Part shown: positions 61,494 to 64,000 of the stretch, in pieces
Layout of the letters: every line of letters starts with the position of its first letter
Numbering within the stretch: the first letter of the stretch is position 1
Assembly: GCF_000473105.1 (NCBI RefSeq)
Contig: NZ_KI421498.1
Location: 1,116,001-1,180,000, forward strand
DNA length: 64,000 nt
Direction of reading: 5' to 3'
Source of the DNA: Phaeobacter inhibens DSM 16374
GTDB taxonomy: Bacteria > Pseudomonadota > Alphaproteobacteria > Rhodobacterales > Rhodobacteraceae
The notes under the pieces: model-generated
What the model was told of the DNA's origin: nothing
What the model saw: the letters and a program-made list of their open reading frames with translations, nothing else
The model's database searches: none
Program-made: the position numbers and the translations under genes

Positions 61494-62380
61494 GCGACCT
61501 CCCGGCCCAATGCCGCCTCATACAATTTGAACCAGGTCGGACGGTCCAGCTCGACCTTCAGCGCGTCAGAGGCCTGTTTGATCCGCGCCAGGTTGTTGGT
61601 ACCCAACACCGGCAGGATCCGAGCGGGATGCCGCAACAGGAAGGCTATGGCGACGGCGGCGCGGTCAACGCCCTGCGCTGCGGCAATCTCATCCAGCCGT
61701 TCAGCCAATTGGCCACGGCCGGTCATTAAGCCGCCACCGCCAAGCGGCGACCAAGCCATCAACGGATGGCCCTGCCGTTGATGAAAAGCCAAATCGCCAT
61801 TGGTGAAGGGCGTGATCTCAGAGAGCGAAATCTCAATCTGATTGGTGGCCAGTGGCGTCTTCATCCCCGATTGCAGCAGTTCCCAATCCCAGGGCCGGAA
61901 GTTCGAAACCCCCACGGCGCGCAGTTTGCCTGCGGCGACCAGCGCGTCCAGCGCAGCCCCCGTCTCGGCATGATCCATCAGCGGATCCGGGCGGTGGATC
62001 AGCAAGAGGTCGATATGATCGATGCCCATCTCCGACAGCGAGGTTTCCACTGACCGGGTAATATGAGCCGAGGAAGTGTCGTAGTGCTTGACCGCTGCAT
62101 CCGCATAGCGCCCGACCGGGGCCACGATATCGCATTTGGTGACAATCTCCATCCGATCCCGCAGAGCTGGATTTGCCTTCAGCGCCTGACCCAGAATGCC
62201 TTCGGCGGCATACCCGCCATAGATATCGGCCTGATCAAAGGTGGTGATCCCCTGCGCCAGACAGGCTTCAATCTTGGCCTCGACATGGGCGGTTGATGTA
62301 TCGCTGTCATCGCCCAGACGCCACATGCCATAGACCAGACGGCTGAACTCCAGCCCTTCTGCGATCTTGATCCGTTCCAT
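61490..62380 (-). CDS. Aldo/keto reductase (YdhF-like)
   Basis: 296 residues from ATG 62380, overlapping the monooxygenase stop as TGATG. The barrel has DQADIYGGYAAEGILGQAL (catalytic Asp and Tyr), the Lys in VTKCDIVAP, and HIDLLLIHRPD (His). The NAD(P)H-binding end is at RHPARILPVLGTNN. It may reduce the aldehyde or ketone made by the monooxygenase. Substrate unknown. Confidence 0.9.
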   Translation of the reverse strand: MERIKIAEGLEFSRLVYGMWRLGDDSDTSTAHVEAKIEACLAQGITTFDQADIYGGYAAEGILGQALKANPALRDRMEIVTKCDIVAPVGRYADAAVKHYDTSSAHITRSVETSLSEMGIDHIDLLLIHRPDPLMDHAETGAALDALVAAGKLRAVGVSNFRPWDWELLQSGMKTPLATNQIEISLSEITPFTNGDLAFHQRQGHPLMAWSPLGGGGLMTGRGQLAERLDEIAAAQGVDRAAVAIAFLLRHPARILPVLGTNNLARIKQASDALKVELDRPTWFKLYEAALGREVA

Positions 62381-63534
62381 CAACGACGTTCTCCGTTCCC
62401 TAAGGGTGTAGCCGGGGTCGATTGCGGCACCCGACCATATTCATGCGGCAGTGAGCAGGTTTTCAGATGTGGCATCACCCGCGCCCCGAAATGCCGCGCT
62501 TCCTCCAGATGCGGATAGCCCGACAGAACGAAGGCGCGAATGCCCATTTTCTGATAGGCTTCCAGCTTGGACATGATCTGATCGGTGGATCCGACCAGCG
62601 CCGCCCCGCAACCAGAGCGTGCCCGCCCTATCCCTGTCCAGAGGTTCGGTTCAATAAACCCGAATTCATCCGCAATATCGCGGTTCTTGGCCTGATGCGC
62701 CACGCCCAGCGAGGTGGCATCCAGCGCCCGATCCCGAATGGCTTTGCCCTGTGCATCATCCAGTTTCGACACGAGATGATCAGCGTATTCATAGGCTTCC
62801 GCCTCAGTATCGCGGACAATGACGTGCACCCGAAGACCATAATCCAGCGCGCGACCATAGGTTTCCGCAACATTGTGGACCGCCTGCATCCGACCGGCCA
62901 GATCTTCCATCTTTTCCGGCCACATCAGGTAGACATCGCAATGTTCACCGCAGAGCTCCAGCGCCGCCGGGGAATAGCCACCGAAATACAGCAGCGGCCC
63001 GCCGGTCTGATAGGGTTTCGCCGGATCGGTTGTGAGCCCCTCGAACTGATAAACCTCGCCATTGTGGTTGATCTCATCGCGGGTCCAGGCTTGTTTCAGG
63101 ATCTCCACCACCTCGCGCGAGCGTTGATACCGGAACGCGCTGTCGGCTTTCTCGCCTGGAAAATCGGAGGAGATGATGTTCACCGTCAGCCGCCCCTCCA
63201 GCATGTGGTCCAGCGTGGCAAGAGTGCGCGCCAACATGATCGGCTGCATCTCCCCGCAGCGTACCGCTGCCAGCATATTGATCCTGTCGGTAATCGGCGC
63301 GCAGCCTGCCACAAAACTAAGCGTATCCTGACCCACCTGATAGGACGACGGACAGAGGATATTGCGAAATCCCTGCGCCTCGGCCTCTTTCACGATGTCA
63401 GAGCAATGCGCCCAGGAGGACCGCAGATCGCCATCCGGCACGCCAAGGAACTGGTAGTCATCGGAGCAGAGCGCGGCGAACCAAGACACTTCAACCGCAT
63501 CAAGATCCGCAGATGTTACCGGAACAACGCTCAT
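62380..63534 (-). CDS. LLM-class FMNH2-dependent monooxygenase (SsuD-like)
   Basis: 384 residues from ATG 63534, with GGGAGAGG upstream. Luciferase-like barrel with LCPSSYQVGQDTLSFVAG, MLARTLATLDHMLEGRLTVNIISSDFPGE and YFGGYSPAALELCGEHCDVYLMW, the arrangement of alkanesulfonate monooxygenases. It may split a C-S or related bond with reduced FMN. First gene of the operon, divergent from a GntR regulator. Confidence 0.88.
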   Translation of the reverse strand: MSVVPVTSADLDAVEVSWFAALCSDDYQFLGVPDGDLRSSWAHCSDIVKEAEAQGFRNILCPSSYQVGQDTLSFVAGCAPITDRINMLAAVRCGEMQPIMLARTLATLDHMLEGRLTVNIISSDFPGEKADSAFRYQRSREVVEILKQAWTRDEINHNGEVYQFEGLTTDPAKPYQTGGPLLYFGGYSPAALELCGEHCDVYLMWPEKMEDLAGRMQAVHNVAETYGRALDYGLRVHVIVRDTEAEAYEYADHLVSKLDDAQGKAIRDRALDATSLGVAHQAKNRDIADEFGFIEPNLWTGIGRARSGCGAALVGSTDQIMSKLEAYQKMGIRAFVLSGYPHLEEARHFGARVMPHLKTCSLPHEYGRVPQSTPATPLGNGERR

Positions 63535-63635
63535 TGGCCTCTCCCTCATCCTTTGCAACTTAACTCTTGCATAACCCGCGCCTTGATGTAGATCAATGGT
63601 GTATCAATTATTTCCCTATCGTGACGATTGGCCTC
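63535..63635. promoter_or_regulatory. Divergent promoter region of the monooxygenase operon and the GntR gene
   Basis: 101 bp, AT-rich centre (GTATCAATTATTTCCC). It must serve both the minus-strand operon and the plus-strand regulator. The regulator probably binds here. No palindrome is strong enough to claim. Confidence 0.5.
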
Positions 63636-64000
63636 ATGCCCACCCCCCGCACCTCCGGCACCGCGCTGCCACTATATCTGCAGATCAGCGAAGCGCTGAC
63701 CCGCGAGATCGCGGCCGGGAGGTTGGCAGACGGGGAGCGTCTGGCACCTGAACGGCAGCTGGCCCAAACCTATGGGACAACAGTAAGGACCTTGCGTAAG
63801 GCACTGTCAGAACTGGAAAATCAGGGCATGCTGGAGCGCATTCAAGGATCGGGAAACTATATCCGCACAACGCAAACCCTGCCGAGCGTCTACTCAATGT
63901 TTAGGCTGGAACTACCAAATGGCGGCGGCCTGCCAACTGCAGATATCATCTCTGTCACGGAATGCGACAAACCTGAGGACCTGCCGCAGTTTGGCACCAG
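63636..64000 (+). CDS. GntR-family transcriptional regulator, partial
   Basis: Open frame of 121 codons from ATG 63636 to the right edge. The winged helix is complete: LPLYLQISEALTREIAAG, LAPERQLAQTYGTTVRTLRK and the recognition-wing GMLERIQGSGNYIRT. The effector domain is mostly outside the window, so the subgroup (HutC or other) is not settled. Divergent from the monooxygenase/TRAP operon, which it likely controls. Confidence 0.85.
   Translation, partial: MPTPRTSGTALPLYLQISEALTREIAAGRLADGERLAPERQLAQTYGTTVRTLRKALSELENQGMLERIQGSGNYIRTTQTLPSVYSMFRLELPNGGGLPTADIISVTECDKPEDLPQFGT

Noticed and set aside
1-64000. CRISPR array, prophage, integron or complete insertion sequence
   Set aside because: No regular direct repeats, phage structural genes, integrase or transposase were seen anywhere in the window.

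Overview
The window looks like the chromosome of a marine alphaproteobacterium of the Rhodobacteraceae, Roseobacter group (Phaeobacter/Ruegeria-like). The basis is the gene set: an alpha-type SspB, the zeta (DUF1476) inhibitor of the F1 ATPase, RNase E with a long acidic insertion in its S1 domain, a split cobalamin methionine synthase with DUF1638, a smo-type polyol operon and a DctQM TRAP transporter. No rRNA, CRISPR array, phage or complete insertion sequence was seen. One tRNA gene (anticodon CAU) is present at 48009.

Positions 1-14 kb are accessory. Ten tightly packed minus-strand genes (9030 down to the left edge) form what looks like an uncharacterised acyl-carrier-protein-based biosynthetic operon. 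It holds three ketosynthase-III-like proteins, two acyl carrier proteins, a PLP amino-acid decarboxylase fused to an acyl-CoA dehydrogenase, a truncated second dehydrogenase-like protein, an alpha/beta hydrolase, a MATE exporter and an orphan protein. The order KS - ACP - dehydrogenase occurs twice. The operon runs off the left edge inside a ketosynthase-like gene without the catalytic Cys. Upstream lies a MacB/Lol-like ABC exporter operon (adaptor, ATPase, two FtsX permeases) ending at a clear terminator.

Positions 14-33 kb are mostly housekeeping: chromate transporter, sspB, fumC with two small regulators or unknowns, a P450 overlapping a membrane hydrolase-like gene, ccdA, a TusA protein, rne, dctD/dctB and purQ-purS-purC. 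Positions 33-48 kb hold the ATPase zeta subunit, an MprF-like protein, the split methionine synthase genes (bmt, corrinoid protein, DUF1638) with a radical SAM gene among them, a GST/WYL-regulator pair, sufE, rnd, purN-purM, and a Tat-exported metallo-beta-lactamase-fold protein divergent from a LysR regulator.

Positions 48-56 kb carry a polyol (sorbitol/mannitol) catabolic locus: a LacI regulator, smoEFGK ABC importer, sorbitol dehydrogenase and mannitol 2-dehydrogenase. A 14-bp palindrome before the regulator recurs, slightly altered, before smoE and is the best candidate operator. Positions 56-64 kb carry a di-haem peroxidase back to back with a Sel1-repeat protein, then a minus-strand operon with an SsuD-like FMN monooxygenase, aldo/keto reductase, flavin reductase and TRAP importer, divergent from a partial GntR regulator. 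This looks like uptake and oxidation of an unidentified small compound.
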